Assembly (NCBI GenBank): GCA_026874595.1
Contig: CM049320.1
Span: 12,649,488 to 12,713,487, forward strand
Source: Sipunculus nudus
Taxonomy: Eukaryota > Annelida > Sipuncula > Golfingiida > Sipunculidae
Reading direction: 5' to 3'
Length of the DNA: 64,000 bases
Within the stretch, counting starts at the first letter, position 1. Every line of letters begins with the position of its first letter. The notes under the pieces are model-generated. The model saw nothing but the letters and a program-made list of their open reading frames with translations. It ran no database searches and had not been told where the DNA came from. Shown here piece by piece: positions 27,001 through 42,200 of the stretch. The position numbers were made by a program, and so were the translations under genes.

Positions 27001-29602
27001 TTTAGCAAGGAAACCCCTCTTACGTCACCTGCAACTTTTGCAGGTGGTGTGTTGTAATCTGATGTCATCTTTAATTGTAAGAATAGATGGTCAAGCATTA
27101 CCATATAGTAATTTTGTTATCATCACTGACATCATCACCATCATCATTGTCAACAATCACAGCTGCTGTGGGAGACAGGATCACAACATAGGATATTGCT
27201 AGTTACCTTGAATTAGTTTCTTTTGTAGGCTAAGAGCCCTCAGACATAAAAAGGATGACCTCTCCAGTCACCAATTTTGTCAGCTGTTTGTAAGCTACAA
27301 AGTTTAAATAAGGAATGTTGCATGAACAAAAAAAGTATATTTTTGATCTGTTATTTGTAATGTAAATAAATAAAAGTCACTGTGTTGCCACCATCTTCTA
27401 CAAGGTGAAGGTATGAAAATCCCATCAAAAACTCTACGTGTGATCAGAGAAAGTATAGGTTAATGGTACCTGATACATATTAAGTGTGAAAGTGATATTG
27501 AGGCTGTCTGACACCCTACAATTTAATAACAAAGCTCAGGTAAAGTCCATTTCAACAAGATGGCTTCAACAGTCTTTGTTGTCGTGACAAGGGGAATGCT
27601 ACCTTTCAGGTGTAATGAACGATCGTTACTGTTGCTACGGTAACACAGGTGCAGGCTGGACATGTGCGAGTTAGGTTTATGTTCTGAGGTCATTCAGAAG
27701 GTCATGTATTTAGTGAAGTCTGTGTGAAGTTCGCAAAATAACATGTATCAGGTTTTTCTTTTGAAGGGTGTCCAAACGTTTTCTTGATGAGTGTTTGGGT
27801 CAGGTGTGTTTGAGACTGGGAATGAGGCCAGAGGCACTGACGCATGAAGGCGATGAATGCTCTGTAGAATGAAGGGACTTTCCAAGGTGTTGGTTGGATG
27901 TGAAGGATGACTGACAGAGAACCACACCAACCACGGTCAATTTGAATTTTTAGGATTTTGTCAAAAACAGAATAATTTTTGCAAATTTTAAAAATTAACA
28001 TTCAATAGCATGTCTGCATATTAAATGCATGTTGAATTTTAAGCCCATATAGTTATGTGTAATTTAAAGTTTATCTGGTAAGGAAACAAAGCAAATACAG
28101 GAGAGCTTTTGTAAAACTGAACAAAAATCACAAACTCATGTGAATAAAGATATGAGCTCATTTATGAGCAGAGATTGTGAAAACAAGTCATTGTTTCTTA
28201 TATAAATAAAAAATCCCCTGGGCGAAGTTATTGGCAGTGACCTTTTTCACCTTTTTTCACTTAAATACCGCAACTGATGTAAATCACAATTCCTGCGAGA
28301 TCCCAAGTCCCATAATTATCAAAGACTAGTGCACTCTGGGTCACACAGAAACAAAACCGTTGCCGTGCACCTGAGAGATGCAGTGAAGCGAGGCCTGCGT
28401 GATTATAATGTTTGTGTAAGGCTGATTCTTTAGGAACTTGGAGGTACTAATAAACCCATAAACAGTGCGTCTGTATATGGACATCAGGCCGGACCTGGGT
28501 GCCAGGTTTAATGATGGCAGTAGGCTATAATTTGGTGCATAAATCCCCCTATCTAGCCATATTGAATACAGGGGCTGTGTGTGGATTGTGGTTGCGTCGG
28601 GTGCCAAGAAGTGGAGTGTGAACTTAATTGCAACCAGTTTGCTTAAATATTCCCTTTATATGTTATTTTTGATACATTATACCACAGATATGTTGTGGTT
28701 ATGAATAAATATATCCAAGGGTCACAAAATAAAAGGTCAGAGGTCACAGACCTGTGCACATTTTGAAGATAAAGCTGATTATGCACTTATTTAGTAATAC
28801 TCAATATTGACAGGAAAACATTAAAGATAACAATGACTGTGATTGATAAGTTAAGAGGATTTAAATATATTAATTAGAGGTTATTTGTTAATGTCATAAA
28901 TTAGTAAAGTTAGGGTTGAGCATACAGCAGGTGAAAACATTTGTTAATTATCAAGTATAAATAATTGTGGGGTTGTGTAAATAATGTCACCCCACCACAT
29001 ATTTTGGCCTTTTTAGCGGATGACTTGGTCGTTTAGACAGGGGCTTATGAAGCATAAAGTATGGAAGTATGGGAAAACTCGTCATGTTGTGTCTGGCCAT
29101 ACATAGCAGGTCTGAAAAACAAGCCTGGCCCCGTAGCAGGTCAGGCTTCAATTAAATGTTCAGCAAAATGTTTAATGTGAGGATAATGAATGCAGGTGGT
29201 TTAGATCGAAGGTCACATACAAAGATGTCATCGCTATTGATGTTCACTGGACCATTTAAATGATAAACTTTTACAGGTCTCTGTTTCCACAAAGAAGAAT
29301 AATTGTTTGTAAATATTAAGAAATGAAATGTAACAGCTGATACGGCCCTAATCAGTGCCATTGAAACTTTGCCGAATCGTCAACACATAACAGCACTAAA
29401 ATGCCATGAAGGTTATGTTGCACAGATTAGTATAAATTATAAATAGCTCAGTAAAGGCCATTCTTTTTTTTGGGAGCCTTTTGCTAACATTTAACCCAAA
29501 AGGTGCACTGAGCCTGTAGCACTCTATATATTATTGCAGGATCTTAAACATTTATTTTCATAAGCATATGCAGTGCAAATTGACAACGCTTTTGAGAGTC
29601 TG
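24060..29602 (+). other. EPH: Eph intron 1, middle part II
   Basis: No exon or nested gene is supported. A CpG-containing block at about 24640-24880 includes a GCCATGGCGGCCATTT motif resembling a YY1-type site. Other balanced-composition blocks lie near 26000-26200, 27540-27960 and 28200-28620. The remainder is AT-rich. Confidence 0.6.
28734..28746 (+). promoter_or_regulatory. Perfect DR1 nuclear-receptor element
   Basis: AGGTCA-G-AGGTCA is an exact direct repeat with 1-base spacing, the preferred site of RXR, HNF4 and COUP-TF type receptors. It lies in Eph intron 1 outside any copy of the mobile element that carries the same motif. Binding is inference. Confidence 0.45.
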
Positions 29603-29860
29603 GTAGCAGTTAAGAAAGCAGTTAGCAAATCAGGTTAGATAGCAGTTAACAAGACAGGTTAAGAAAGCAGTTAGCAAGTCAGGTTAGATAGCAGTTAAAA
29701 AGACAGGTTAAGAAAGCAGTTAGCAAGTCAGGTTAAGAAAGCAGTAAGCAAGTCAGATTAAGAAAGCAGTTAGCAAGTCAGGTTAAGAAAGCAGTTAGCA
29801 TGACAGGTTAAGAAAGCAGTTAGCAAGTCAGATTAAGAAAGCAGTTAGCAAGACAGGTTA
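29603..29860. repeat. 25-bp minisatellite, about 10 copies
   Basis: The unit is close to GTTAAGAAAGCAGTTAGCAA followed by GTCAG (25 bp). The early units alternate between a GTTAGATAGCAG form and a GTTAAGAAAGCAG form, giving a 50-bp higher-order period; later units are homogeneous. This indicates expansion by unequal exchange or slippage. It lies within Eph intron 1. Confidence 0.95.
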
Positions 29861-32800
29861 TATCAAATGTAAAAAAAGTATTAGTTTGAATTCTTTTATC
29901 TCTAGATGTTCAATTGCTTTTTTAGTATGTTTCATGTGACTTTGAAAACACATGAAATAGTGTTGTAATTATGGGATAGGGTGATCTTTTGTTTTCAACG
30001 AGACTGTTTTAATCTTTTAAGAAATTTATTTATAATGCAAGGTAAGCGAGTGCAGGTTTCACATTCTCATATAATTTATGACGGTCTCAGCTCCCTGGAA
30101 GATCGCTGCATGCAGGTAACAACTTTAGCATGCTTTCCCAAGGCATTATGTGTCTCTTTTTGCTGCAGTTCCTGTGGGAAAGGAAGTGCCAGAGTGGCCT
30201 TCTAGGTATAACCTAGTTTTAATTTCTGTTCCCATACCATACTTATTACAGACAGTTCACTGTGGCACACACCACAGTATACCTTTATTTGCAGAGTTTG
30301 TTACATGGGTTGTTTATTGGTTTATAATGAGGGTTCTTCCCTGCTGACATACAAGCATGTCTATGTCCATTTATAGTATTATGATTAACCGATCATGCGG
30401 GGATTGAGAGCTGTACACCCTGGATAAGTGTAACAATGCATTAATATCAGTATGGGGATCAGCAGGTACAGATACATACACCACCAAGCACATTACGAAA
30501 ACAGCGAGGAATAAATTTCACGATATGCCACCAACTGGGCAGTTTTTACAGCAGGTTCTCTGAGCTTATTTGGGAATCATCCCTGTTATATCAGCCACAC
30601 AAATAAGGGTAATTTAGAATACGTTCAGGGTTGGAGAATGCCAAAATCTGCCCAAACCTTTCTATTCAGTGGTAGATTTTGTTGACATTTGAATATAAGC
30701 CAATAAATCACATTTTATAAGAGTCTGTCCATGACCTGAACCAATTCATGGTAGATAAATGTATTAATGTTTATAAATAATGCTCATATATCATATATCT
30801 TGTTAAAGATGGAAATTTCTAAAACCCTACCAATAGCCCACAGAATAGATCAGGTGTATTGCAAAGAAAGATACGTGCCCATAATGATGAAGAGAATTTA
30901 TTTTATGTATCTTCTTAATGCATAAAATAAACTCACATCAGATTTTAAAGTCATATACATAGTGGAGTTGCCTTTGCTTAGAGATACAAAATAACCTTGG
31001 AACAGTAGCCAATACCTGTAGATTTTAAGTGTTTTATAGATTCTGCAGTTAATAGGCAGTGCAGATTGCAACCTAGTCATAAATTACAAAATGAAAAGGC
31101 AGCATGTATATGTATGTTAGTCATGCAGTTAAATTACAAATTCAATATAACTATGTCCGCAAAAGGTGGCAGTTTAAAATGCTAGTAATATCATATCATA
31201 AGTGTGGCACTATTAATGATATGGAAATGAGATGCTAATGAGATGCAGATAACTGTTGATGAAGCTGATGGAGACCAGCTATATAATGATGGGAATAACG
31301 TGCTGCTGCCAGCAAGAGGATGCTGGTTATATGGCTGTGATGAGGCTGCCACAGCAGTCCCATCCATTAGTCAGATGAAGCGCACAGGATACATGACCTT
31401 CTGACCTTGGTGTCATACTGTGCCAGGTAATCTCCAGGAAATCATCAGATTTCCTAGAAATCATTGGATTTAATTTGTTTGAAGTATCTTAAGTTATGCC
31501 TGTGATATATATGTGGATTTGCAAAACTGCATGTGGTAGATCCTATATATATATAACACCATTTTAAAATGTTAATACTTAAAGAAAATTCATTTTTCTC
31601 TTGAATAAGTGTATGAATATTACTATATAAAGCTGCTGACATAAGTTTGAAAATGAATTAATATGCGAGGATTTCTTGTATATTTCAAAGGACTCTAGAA
31701 AATACGTAAGACATAAATACATTAATGGATCAAAATTTAATAATCAGTTCATGCATGTTTGAGACACAGTAAAGCCATGAATGTAAAATTAGATTTAGAC
31801 ATTGAATAAATTTTATGGGCAATATTTTTTATGGCACAACTATGATCATTTGGTTCAAAGAAAGGTGTATGTAGGTTCAGCTAGTCCTGTTATTTCAGAA
31901 TCTATTTGAAGCATTACCATCAAAACACAAAGAAAGAAAAGCCAGTGCTTTGAATGATGCTCTGTTCTGATGAAGACATTTAAAAAGATCAAAATGAACA
32001 TGAACACCTGGTCTGCAAACATAGAAACCAGCAAACACACAAGCCAACAAATACAGAGAACCTATGTCAGAAACTCAAAACAACTTTAGAAAGATAAAAA
32101 CGGTAAAGTAGTTTAAGTATTAAACAACATATGTCTGGGGTTCATTGCTTTTGCTCATCTGTAAAGACAGCAAGACAACTGAACAAACACTTCATGTCAG
32201 AGTGTACCAACAGTGGTTGTTGTGAAAAAATGGCAGAATAACAGAGGCGCCAGGAAACCAGGGGTATTCTACCCCAGTGATGATTGGAAAAGTATGGCTA
32301 ATTTTCATGGTGGCTCTGGCATTAGTGTTTATCTGTATGGTACTTTTTGCGTATTTTTATCACAGAAAGAAATTTGAGATAGGAGCCAGTGTTTTGCTAT
32401 ACAGCAGCCACTTGTGACTTGAGATAAGGGTTTTCCGTCAGAAAAACACTGCAGCATTGCCGGTACATGTTCCGTGAATGATTTCTTATTGCCCATTAAA
32501 ACGACCCCTCAGTGGGTATACTGTTCAGTAAAGAATCCTTTATTAGGAAATGTTTTTGATTTCTCCTGCGGTTTATATGACCTTTTTGGTATTTTGTAAG
32601 ATTACATACACTTCAGTATTGATACATTCATGGGTAAATTAATAAAATAAAACCTGTATCGATTATTTGTTCCATACACACAGTAAAGAATTGTTTAAAT
32701 CGCAGCTTATTTTGCCATTTATTCTAGTAAATTTGGCTGAATATAGTTTGAGGTCAGACTGGCACAAATATCAAAATTGTAATCAGGATCATCATCGAGA

Positions 32801-33160
32801 CGTAAGTCTACTTAACTTAATTGCATGACTGGTATCATAGCCTAACAAGAAGTCTTTCTGTCCTCTTTCACAAAAGAGTGAATGGTTTTAGGAAATGAAA
32901 ATTGCCAGTAATTGTGTTTCCAGACAAAAAACGAGGGACATAATGGGTTTTTCAAGAAATGAAAATTGCTACTAATTCCCGTCGTCTGTCCATCAGTGTT
33001 TTCCTTTAATTAGTTGAGTGGGAGATAATTAGTTCTTGCTACATGTGTTTGCTAATTGTTTTTTAAGACTGTATTTAAACATGGGCGAAGACAAGTTCTT
33101 TTTAAATCTTTATTTTGTATATATAAAAAAATAAGAACGTGTGAGTGATTCATAAGTTGT

Positions 33161-33163
<3 letters not shown>
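29861..33163 (+). other. EPH: Eph intron 1, middle part III
   Basis: AT-rich intronic DNA. Short frames at 29981-30347 and 31454-32040 have no recognisable domain. Nothing else is seen. Confidence 0.6.

Positions 33164-33218
<55 letters not shown>
33164..33218. repeat. (AT)n microsatellite
   Basis: About 27 AT dinucleotides within Eph intron 1. Confidence 0.97.
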
Positions 33219-36200
33219 CAGAACTTCTCTGCTGGTAGGTTTACCTGCCAAAAGATGGACATTGGAACAGCCATAATTGTTTTATAATTGTCAAAGTACA
33301 GTTGATAAAAATCCACACATTGTTGAAATTTGCACGGGGTAGTTATAATTGTGATAAATTGATATTTCTTTAATATAAACTCTTTAAGAAGTAACAACAA
33401 TTATTTTACATAGGAAGTCACTGAGGAAACTGCATATGTGACTGTAAGTAAATAAAAATTGAGTTCTGTTGTTAAATTGTAATCAGATATATTAATTGAT
33501 ATCAAGACCTAAATTGATGGGGATATTACCATATATTTTTAACTAACCCATGTTTTAACACCAAGAAATCAATTGATGCAAAATTGCAAATTTACATCTG
33601 TACATATATGATTTCTGTGTGTTTTTCTTCAGTGATGCGCCTCATGTTTTAGGTGTTGATTGAGTCAGACTCTCCCTACTCAAGAGTAAGACCCTCTGTC
33701 AATAAAATTTGAATTCTTAACACGACATTTATAGCTTTGATGTATTCTGAGGACACAGATGTTTCGCCAGGGGCAACAAAAAGTCAGCATGGATGAAAGA
33801 ACCCGATGTTGAAACCGTAGCTTCACCACTTCCTTCTTAACCTAGTTCCACTGAATTTAAGACCAACCAGATTGGCTTTTCATGCGTCTTGATCGAAGTG
33901 TTAATGGGACAAAAGCTGTTCACTTGGTGTTGTTTTCACAGCCTGGTGTTTGAACAGTGTTTAACTGGTTCCATCTTTTGCTTTAATATGCCAAGTGTCT
34001 GCTTGTCCGTCACACAGAATAATATCATGTGCAATCAGATGCTGAAATTTAACTTTAGTCAATTATAGTCAAAAAGCCATGTGTTGTAGTGGAAAATATT
34101 TGCAGAATTCAACTTTTGGCAGATTAATGTGCCAGCTATAAATAAGCTTAGGTGAAATGTTTGCATTACCTCATATAGTTATACCTTGAAAAATGTTTTA
34201 CAACATCAGGCCAAACAGATTTTACTGGTTTGTTTATATGAATACTTTAAATGATAGAAAATATAAATTAATAAGAAAGTTTAAACTGAATGTAATTTTT
34301 TCAACCATGTTTAACTTATAGTGTAAATCCCAAAGCAATGAAATTGTATGACACAAAAGTGAAATGTTATGTATGTGTAATACTTGACTTGTAATATGCT
34401 GTATAGATTGCAGTTGCGTGCACCTACCCTTTGTGTAAAAAAATAAATTAGACAATTACCTGGAAAGAATTCGTCTGTGAGAGAAATAATTTAGAAGCAT
34501 GATTTTCATGTATTTTAGCAGGATTTAGCACTGTTTGATGTGCTAACCAACAAAAAAATCTTTTCTTGCACGAATCAATATTCTACCAGGACTGACTGCC
34601 ATTGAATTCAGCAAAAATGGGTTCATTAAGTTACTGTCACTATAATGACACATTTAACAAAATTGTGATCACCCTCAAATTAATTTTTTAAACCAGTAAA
34701 TTAAAAAAAGATAAAAAAAGCCCTTCACTTAGCTATTAGTTTATTGTACACAGGTGGTCTGACTGTCAATCAAATGGATTTTCTGACAGTTTTATGTCTG
34801 TTTTTTTGTCTCGAAATCATTCCTGTATTGATGAAATGCATGAAATCTGATACCAAAGTCCCTTGAGTCAACATTTTGCACAGGTGCAAAAGGGAAAGAG
34901 TTAATAATTTCCGTGAGGAATGTCAACAGAATTTCATTATTTTGATTTTTGCCAAGAGCATTTTATGTACATGTGCATTGTTAAAACAGAGTAATCAGTT
35001 TTTAAAGATTTTCTTCAATAATTCCTGATTTGCGTTTCGCGATCCTGGTTTCTGGGAAATTATAATAACTGTTCCGTATCTGATGCAGGATTCAAAATGA
35101 GGCTCTTGTGATTTATTGCACCGGCAGTTGACTCACCCAGCCTCCAGTTGTTTGTAAACTGGACCAACTTGGAATGTTTTTGACGTGAATCCTTGCACAC
35201 ACAAGTGCTGCATGGTTCTGGATAATTTTAACACAGGCGGTATTTACATTAATTGAGGAGTATTAGTCTGTGATCAGGCAGCCTGGGTCTGTTAAACAAA
35301 TTACTTGTCCGAGTAGATATTCCCGTTTAAGGCCACAATGATCCCCCTTGACATGTAGAGATTGATTTTTTCGCCTAATAACACAGGATGGATAATTTAA
35401 TGAGCTTCGAAAATGGACACCCCTTTCAGACGTTCCTTTCTTCTATCATTGTAAAAGGTGACAGACCTTTGCACCTTGTCAATTAAGCCGGGACCAGCCA
35501 TTATTGATGTTCCCAACAGGGTTCATTATATTGCCATTAACAGGTTTTCCGCCAATGGACACTCCTGTGTGCAGGTCAGCTGGTAAACCAGGGTGTAAAA
35601 TCCATGATAATATTTAGAATAAATGCTGAGGAGAAACAAAAATACTCTCTAGTCCCCTGCTGGGTATTTCAGTAATAAATTCCGAGTCAAACACTATCCT
35701 GCTCTGTGTATTTAACTTGTGGAGGTCTCACCGCATAGGCTATTATTTCTCCGAGTATTAACATATTGATTTTCATCTAGGTCATTAGCCTTCAGTCATT
35801 AGTGTAGTTTAATGACCAGGGTAGTTAATTTACCCTGTTTATTTACCCTAAAGCTGAGACCTTCCATCCTGATCTCAGATCATTGGGAAATTAAAGTTAA
35901 ACATAATCTAATGTTCTTTAATATTCAGCTGTTTAAGTGCTGTTGAAGAATCTTACTGACATTTGTTTTTTTTTTCTTAAATAATATGAATCTTCAATAT
36001 CAAGCCCACACAGCAAGTGGTAGATAAATAAGAAAATGCAGGTCAGCCAACAGATGGCCATTTTTTCTGATCCTGGATACAAGCTGCAAGAGCAGCAGAC
36101 GGGTCAATCTATCCCAAGATGCCGTATGGCTCTTTTCTAGCGGGTGTAGGGCTCTAGAGTGTATTTGACAGGGCGACAAAGATAATCAGGTCGGATAAAG

Positions 36201-39200
36201 TCTGTGCTCCTTCCCAACTCTCTGGAGAGTTGGATATGTGCATCTGGAATTATGGGATAGGATGAGGCTCAGGCAGAGGCTCTGACTTGGGTTGTGGGAA
36301 ATTTGTTTGGTCTATGAGGCATTTTTTCGTAATTATCCGAGGAAACTGTTACTGTGCTGGAGCTAGCTGTGATGGTTTAGTGGAGGGACTGGGCATTGTA
36401 AAGATTACCGAGATCATTGTCCTGCAGGGACCGGCTTGTATATCAAGGCCCAGTCTTAAGCTCTTCTTTTTTATCTCTACGTGCATGAAACCCTAATGGC
36501 CTGTATGTTTTGATATCCACTTCCCCTGTTTTTGGCCTTGGGGACAATAGATTGGCTTTTTCTGTGACTGTGTGATAGTCCATGTTAGTTAACATCCATG
36601 CTTCCCTCTCATAATGTTAGCTATAAATGAAATAAGCAGACCAGACAATCAAATATGGTCTTACCTGATATTTAATATACATGAATGAAAAAGAAAAGAA
36701 AAAAATATTTTCAGCTTTCAGTAATGGAATTTTAAAAATTGTCTTTCCAAATGTGTCAGGGTAGGCAAGGGGAAATATTCAACATTATTAATTAATTAAA
36801 AATTTATGTGCAAAAAACCTTCAATCACTGTTTTATCCATGCCCCATACATGTGCAATTAATGAAAAAGATTTATAGTATTGGTTTGATTTAATAAAGAT
36901 GGAAATAAATTCAAGCTCCCTACCAAATAAAGCTTGCATTGAATAATCTTGAATAAGAAACTTTGTATAAAAATAGAGAATAATTATAAAAAATTTATAT
37001 GTAGACTATTTCCAATGGGTCTAGTTTCTCTGGTAAGGGAATGCCACAACTGACCTTATTATTTATACAAAATAGAAAGCGCTGGGGGTGCACACACCTC
37101 TGCCAGCAGACAGAGATGGAAACATAACCTCCTTTGTCGCTAAAAATATTTTAAACAGACTCCCAAAAGTACCTGTGTTTCATTTTAGGGAACATCATAA
37201 TAAAAAATTGGGGATTTGGTAAATAAAGCTGTCTGATGATATATGGTTTTTAGGGGTTAAAAAGTGAAAGCATGCCCCCAGCTTAAAGCCTATATTGTTT
37301 GACTGCAGCAGCCAGACTGTCCTGATAGACCCTTATTTTCTTATGTTCGACAGCCATCAGTGAGGGCTATCAGCATCTGTAGCTGGCTGAATCATATTTT
37401 TTAACCCTACTTCATAAAATGGTACAAATTGGCCACAATTTAATCACTTTATGGGTAATTTGCCACTGGCAGGCATCAAATGCCTCAGCCCTGCTAGACT
37501 GATAACATCTGCTCGGAGAGAACACTTTCCGCTATCTGCTCTCATCTGGACTCACTTAGCCCGGACTCCCATCTTCACATGTCGGAATTACCCGGGTGCA
37601 TGACTTGTGCTGTTTGGAGAGAAAAACTGAATGCTTCGACAGGCTCCAGCAGACAAGAAGCATGTGTTGGGAAGTACCTTCTGCATGCTTTATGACTGGC
37701 ATCATATCCCTCTGTGCGGAGGTTATCTTTATTGAGCGTTGTTTAACATGCGGGCGGTCATGATTTACTACATCTTTTTCTTACCAGAACTGGTCTACTT
37801 GTCACCTTAATTGAGGCAAGTCTTCACAACCTTTTGCTGCTATGGTTACCTGTGGAAACTCTGCGGCAGTCAATTTTTCAGCAAACACTTACCTTCTGTT
37901 GATCCTTGGAATTGTCATCTTCTTCCACACATCTCAGTGGCATTTTTATATAAAGTATACATATTTTATCATAATACTAATCTATTCTTTTCATATTTTC
38001 ATCAAGAAAATATATTTAGACCTACTTTTGTTGAAAAAATACATAAGAGATGAAGAAAATTAGATTTCCTGCAAGCATAATAATTAATTTCTCCTGAAGG
38101 AAACGGACATCTTTATATATTGAATACTTTAATATATCTCTGCAGACAATACCAACAAACTCATCTTCCTAGCTTTGGAAAACAGATTTGTAAACCTTTT
38201 TCTGTTTAAGTATTTTTGGATCTAACTATGATTGCCTGTCTCTGAAGATCTGATTAGTTATCAGGGTGGGGGATACAGAGATTTAAATGTCTCCAAACCC
38301 TAATCGGTTGTAGTAAAGGTCACATCTGCCATACATTCCTCTTTAGTTCTCACGAGGATGGCCAAGACAATTTTGAGAATTCTGTAAAAAAAATTGTTAT
38401 ACAGGTGTTAATGTTGCATGTTGTTCCAGTTTTCTGAATCTGCTATTTACTGTGATCCACTGGCCACAGACTTATTGATTAGGGTTTTTGATAAATGTTT
38501 TATTGGTCATATTTATTAACAGTTTCAAACTTTACTACCACCATAGAGGTTATGTTTTCATCTGTGTTGGTTTGTCAGTTGGGTTGTTTATTGATTAACA
38601 CAATTTTGAAAAAAAACTAATGGAATGATTTGGATGAATGGGCAGATCCAGTGGAATTACGATGTCTTGCCATTTTTATTTATTATTGATCTCTTAACCA
38701 CATCTGTATTTTTCCCCTTTTTGAAAGAAAAAGATATCTGACACTTGGTATTTCAGCCCTGGTCATTGTTGACTCCCAGGTTCTGACTAACAGATTTGTT
38801 GTACTCTGACATGGAGGGCCTTGTTATGACCTGAGTGAGGGTCAGGGGTAGCCTTCTGACCTGTGTGCACCTGTGTACCCAGAGACCCCTGATCTTTTAG
38901 GAATTCCGTACTCTGCTGTTGTTCAAAAACAACAGCATTGTTTGGGCAGTCATCGTGTGACAAAACTACTTAACATACCGATTCTAGAGACGGGGAAACA
39001 GATTCCTTCTTTCACAAAACAGCCCAGGCAGGGACAACCTAAGGGTCATGTGAATACATTAATAATATTACCAGACCAGCTGCTTACTTCTCAAGGGTGC
39101 TTCCTGAAAAGAAAATCTGTCTCCTGAATATTCATGTTTGGTTAATTATTATGCATCTGACAAGATAGAAGGTTTGTGTTTTATTTTGTTTTGATAGATC

Positions 39201-42200
39201 ATGTAGCATGCAGTAAAAAAATCATAAACTTTATCTATGCATCTTCCACCATGACCAATCTCTTTTGAATATGTATGAATTCTCATGAATATACATGAAC
39301 ACACATTTAAACTTTTCCATTTCCATTATCAAAAATGAAATTTAAAGAAAACATAGTGTACATAATGGAAGTTGATGGTACATGTATTTAAACATAACAT
39401 AAGAAACTTGTTGGGATATAGAAATATGTAGGTTTCTTTAAAGAATTATAGAATTTCATATATTAAAGGATTTATTTGAGCTTTATAGCATTGACATTTC
39501 AGCAAAAGAGAAAAGGTTTGAGTAAAAGTATTGAGTTACACTTTTTTCTGAAAATTTACATCTTGCTGCAAGCAAAGACATTTATCCAACTGTGGTTCTG
39601 TTCCAAGATTGTTGTGATCAATAGAACTGTCTTGGTATATAACAGTAAGATTTATGAAAAAGCATGAAAGGTTCAGATGGTCCCTGACTGAAATGATGAC
39701 TGGCCATTTTATGAGAGCCTGGGAAAGATTCCTTCAGCTCGAACAGGAGCTGGTGCATTCAGCTTTAGATATCACAGCAGTTGTATATGGAGAGGGGGAA
39801 AAAAAGAGAATGTCTGCAAACCAAGATAGCCCGCTGGTTTCATTGACCAGGTACACTAGATTTATTGTTTACGAGAGAAAGTGGAAACCCATCGTAATGA
39901 CAGGCAGGAAGGAAATTGAAGCATTTGTTTGATCTACACGATACGCACTTTTACCAACAGATTTGCAGGAGGGATGTATATAGGAAAGCTTTAAAGTGCG
40001 AACCAATGTGGTGTAATTATAGATACGTCATAGAAAAGTCACATGACACCTAGGCTTTTAAATTGTGTTTTACCCAAAGTTTTTTTATGTCCTGATTTTA
40101 ACCTACTAAGAATTTGCGGCATCTTCACAAAGGCGTTATTAATATGGATAACTGAGCTGACTCCATTATCCTTGCGCTACTTCAGTTCTTCATCATCTTC
40201 TTTTGAAATCACCGTATGCACATTTTATTGTAGCGCTTCATGAAAATAATAATTGTCAGTAGACCTGAGAGAGCAAACATACCAGGCTGAAATACTGTCA
40301 ATTTTTATCCAGTCTTATTATTACATGGTGACACAACTGAATTTGAAAGTGTCACTTGTAAAAGGATTTGGAATGATATCGAGGCGTCAGGGACTTTGTG
40401 GCAGCAGTTAGACTTCTCCAAGACAATACAGCATGTAAAGTTTATTGACGTTTTGTCAAATCTGTGTGCTCACTTTTCTTAACGTGACATCTATTGATAA
40501 AAACAGAATGATCAGAGAGATCCATTCTTCAACTGTGTAGGGTCCTGCACTGAAAACGCACAACAGCGACTGAGATTTGTCTCATAATATTTCACACATT
40601 GGATAATAAAGCATTATGTTTGATTTCTATTGGATGACAAGCATGGTATTTGTAAAATGTCTGCAATGGCATCATGATGTTTGGAATCTAAATGTGAACA
40701 CATAAACCATTGAAAGCCATTTATGAGGTGATAATCACTTTTCAATGGCATAAAAAGCAAAAATCCATATCTTTTGTGTGAGGGCAAATAAAAGATGTAA
40801 ACGGAAAAAACCTTTTAGTTCAGGTGAATATCCTCTGGCAGTTAAAAAAGTCACACCTCTGCCTTTTATACTGCTAACACATTTGAGGCAGGAGAATAGC
40901 AAGCTAAACCTGTGCCCTAGCAAATACGGTGGACAAAGTATCCCAGCATCGGTCCTTTATCCTTTTCTGAGGTTTATCCTACATCAAATATGCCTGCACT
41001 GTAAGTTTCGGACAAAGTCATGAGGTACAATACTCCAATGTTTCCTGCCCAAGTCCTGGTTGGTATGCTTCACTAAACAGCCTGCCATGTTTAAATAACG
41101 GACCGGGAGCGTCTTAGTCATGAGTTGCGTTCCCTTCTACCTGGAGGGGGCGTGAGCCACATGAGTTATGTTTTCGTTTACTAAGCATCAGGCGTCTAAT
41201 TACTGTCAGCAATTGATGTTCATTGGTTTACTCATGACATGGACACATGCAGTTAAACATGTAGATGTTGGCTGAATATAAAGTTTTTTCAGTTAGCTTG
41301 AATTTTATCATCAGTATATCTTTAATTCATTTACTGTTTAAAAAGTTGTCCATTTTATGTCTGATCAAAGAGTTTTTCTGAAAAAAGTGGCTTTATTTGT
41401 ATCCAGAGAATCTTTTAAAATACTCAGAACACCTGTGCTGAGACTGTAATAGGAACATAATTTGTTGTGAATATGTGAAACAACTGAAGTTGAGGAGTTA
41501 TAACCTAAAGGGAATTTTGAATTATTGTGGGCAGCTCCAAAAATACACCTTTATTATACCTTTTGTTAATTTATGGTCTATTTGTTCTCCTTGAGACATT
41601 TTGTTATATATATTGGGCTGTCAAACTTGCTTCCACCAAGGCTGAAAGCACCTAGCCCTAGTGTCAGCTAGCGATAACCTAGGAGATGTCGCAAATTAAA
41701 CATGGTATAAGTTCATACATAAAAAAAAACATAAATGATCAATATTATTCCAGTCTGAGGCAGTTTTAGCATTTGAAAAAAAGTAAGCAGGGACATTCCA
41801 GGGTTTAAAGGGTTATTAATATAAATGAAAAAAAATTCTGCAGGATTTAATTGACATGGATTTGGATTTGCAGGTATGCAACACAGTAGTCTTGCTAATA
41901 AAATTTGCTCATAAAATACATGCAGGATAAAAGATATGAAACAAAATTCCATACATGAGTGAGCATTTTACAGATGTTAAAATGGAGTTGGTAAGTATAT
42001 GGAGTAGTGAATTCCTGTTATATACTGAAGCAAGTTTCTGCTCACCTCGCACAACAAGGCCAAAACAACCAGCCAATATAGATATACCAACAACCTGGTG
42101 GAGGCAAGAAACGGCAATATAATCTCAACAGACATGCATATAAAAATTGTATTAACACGCTTCCGAGACGGCAGGGAGGGTGGGCTATGAGTTAAGCTTG

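Noticed and set aside
39654-39932. 92-codon + strand open frame in intron 1
   Set aside because: Reads like a plausible protein, but no family, promoter or splice evidence supports it.
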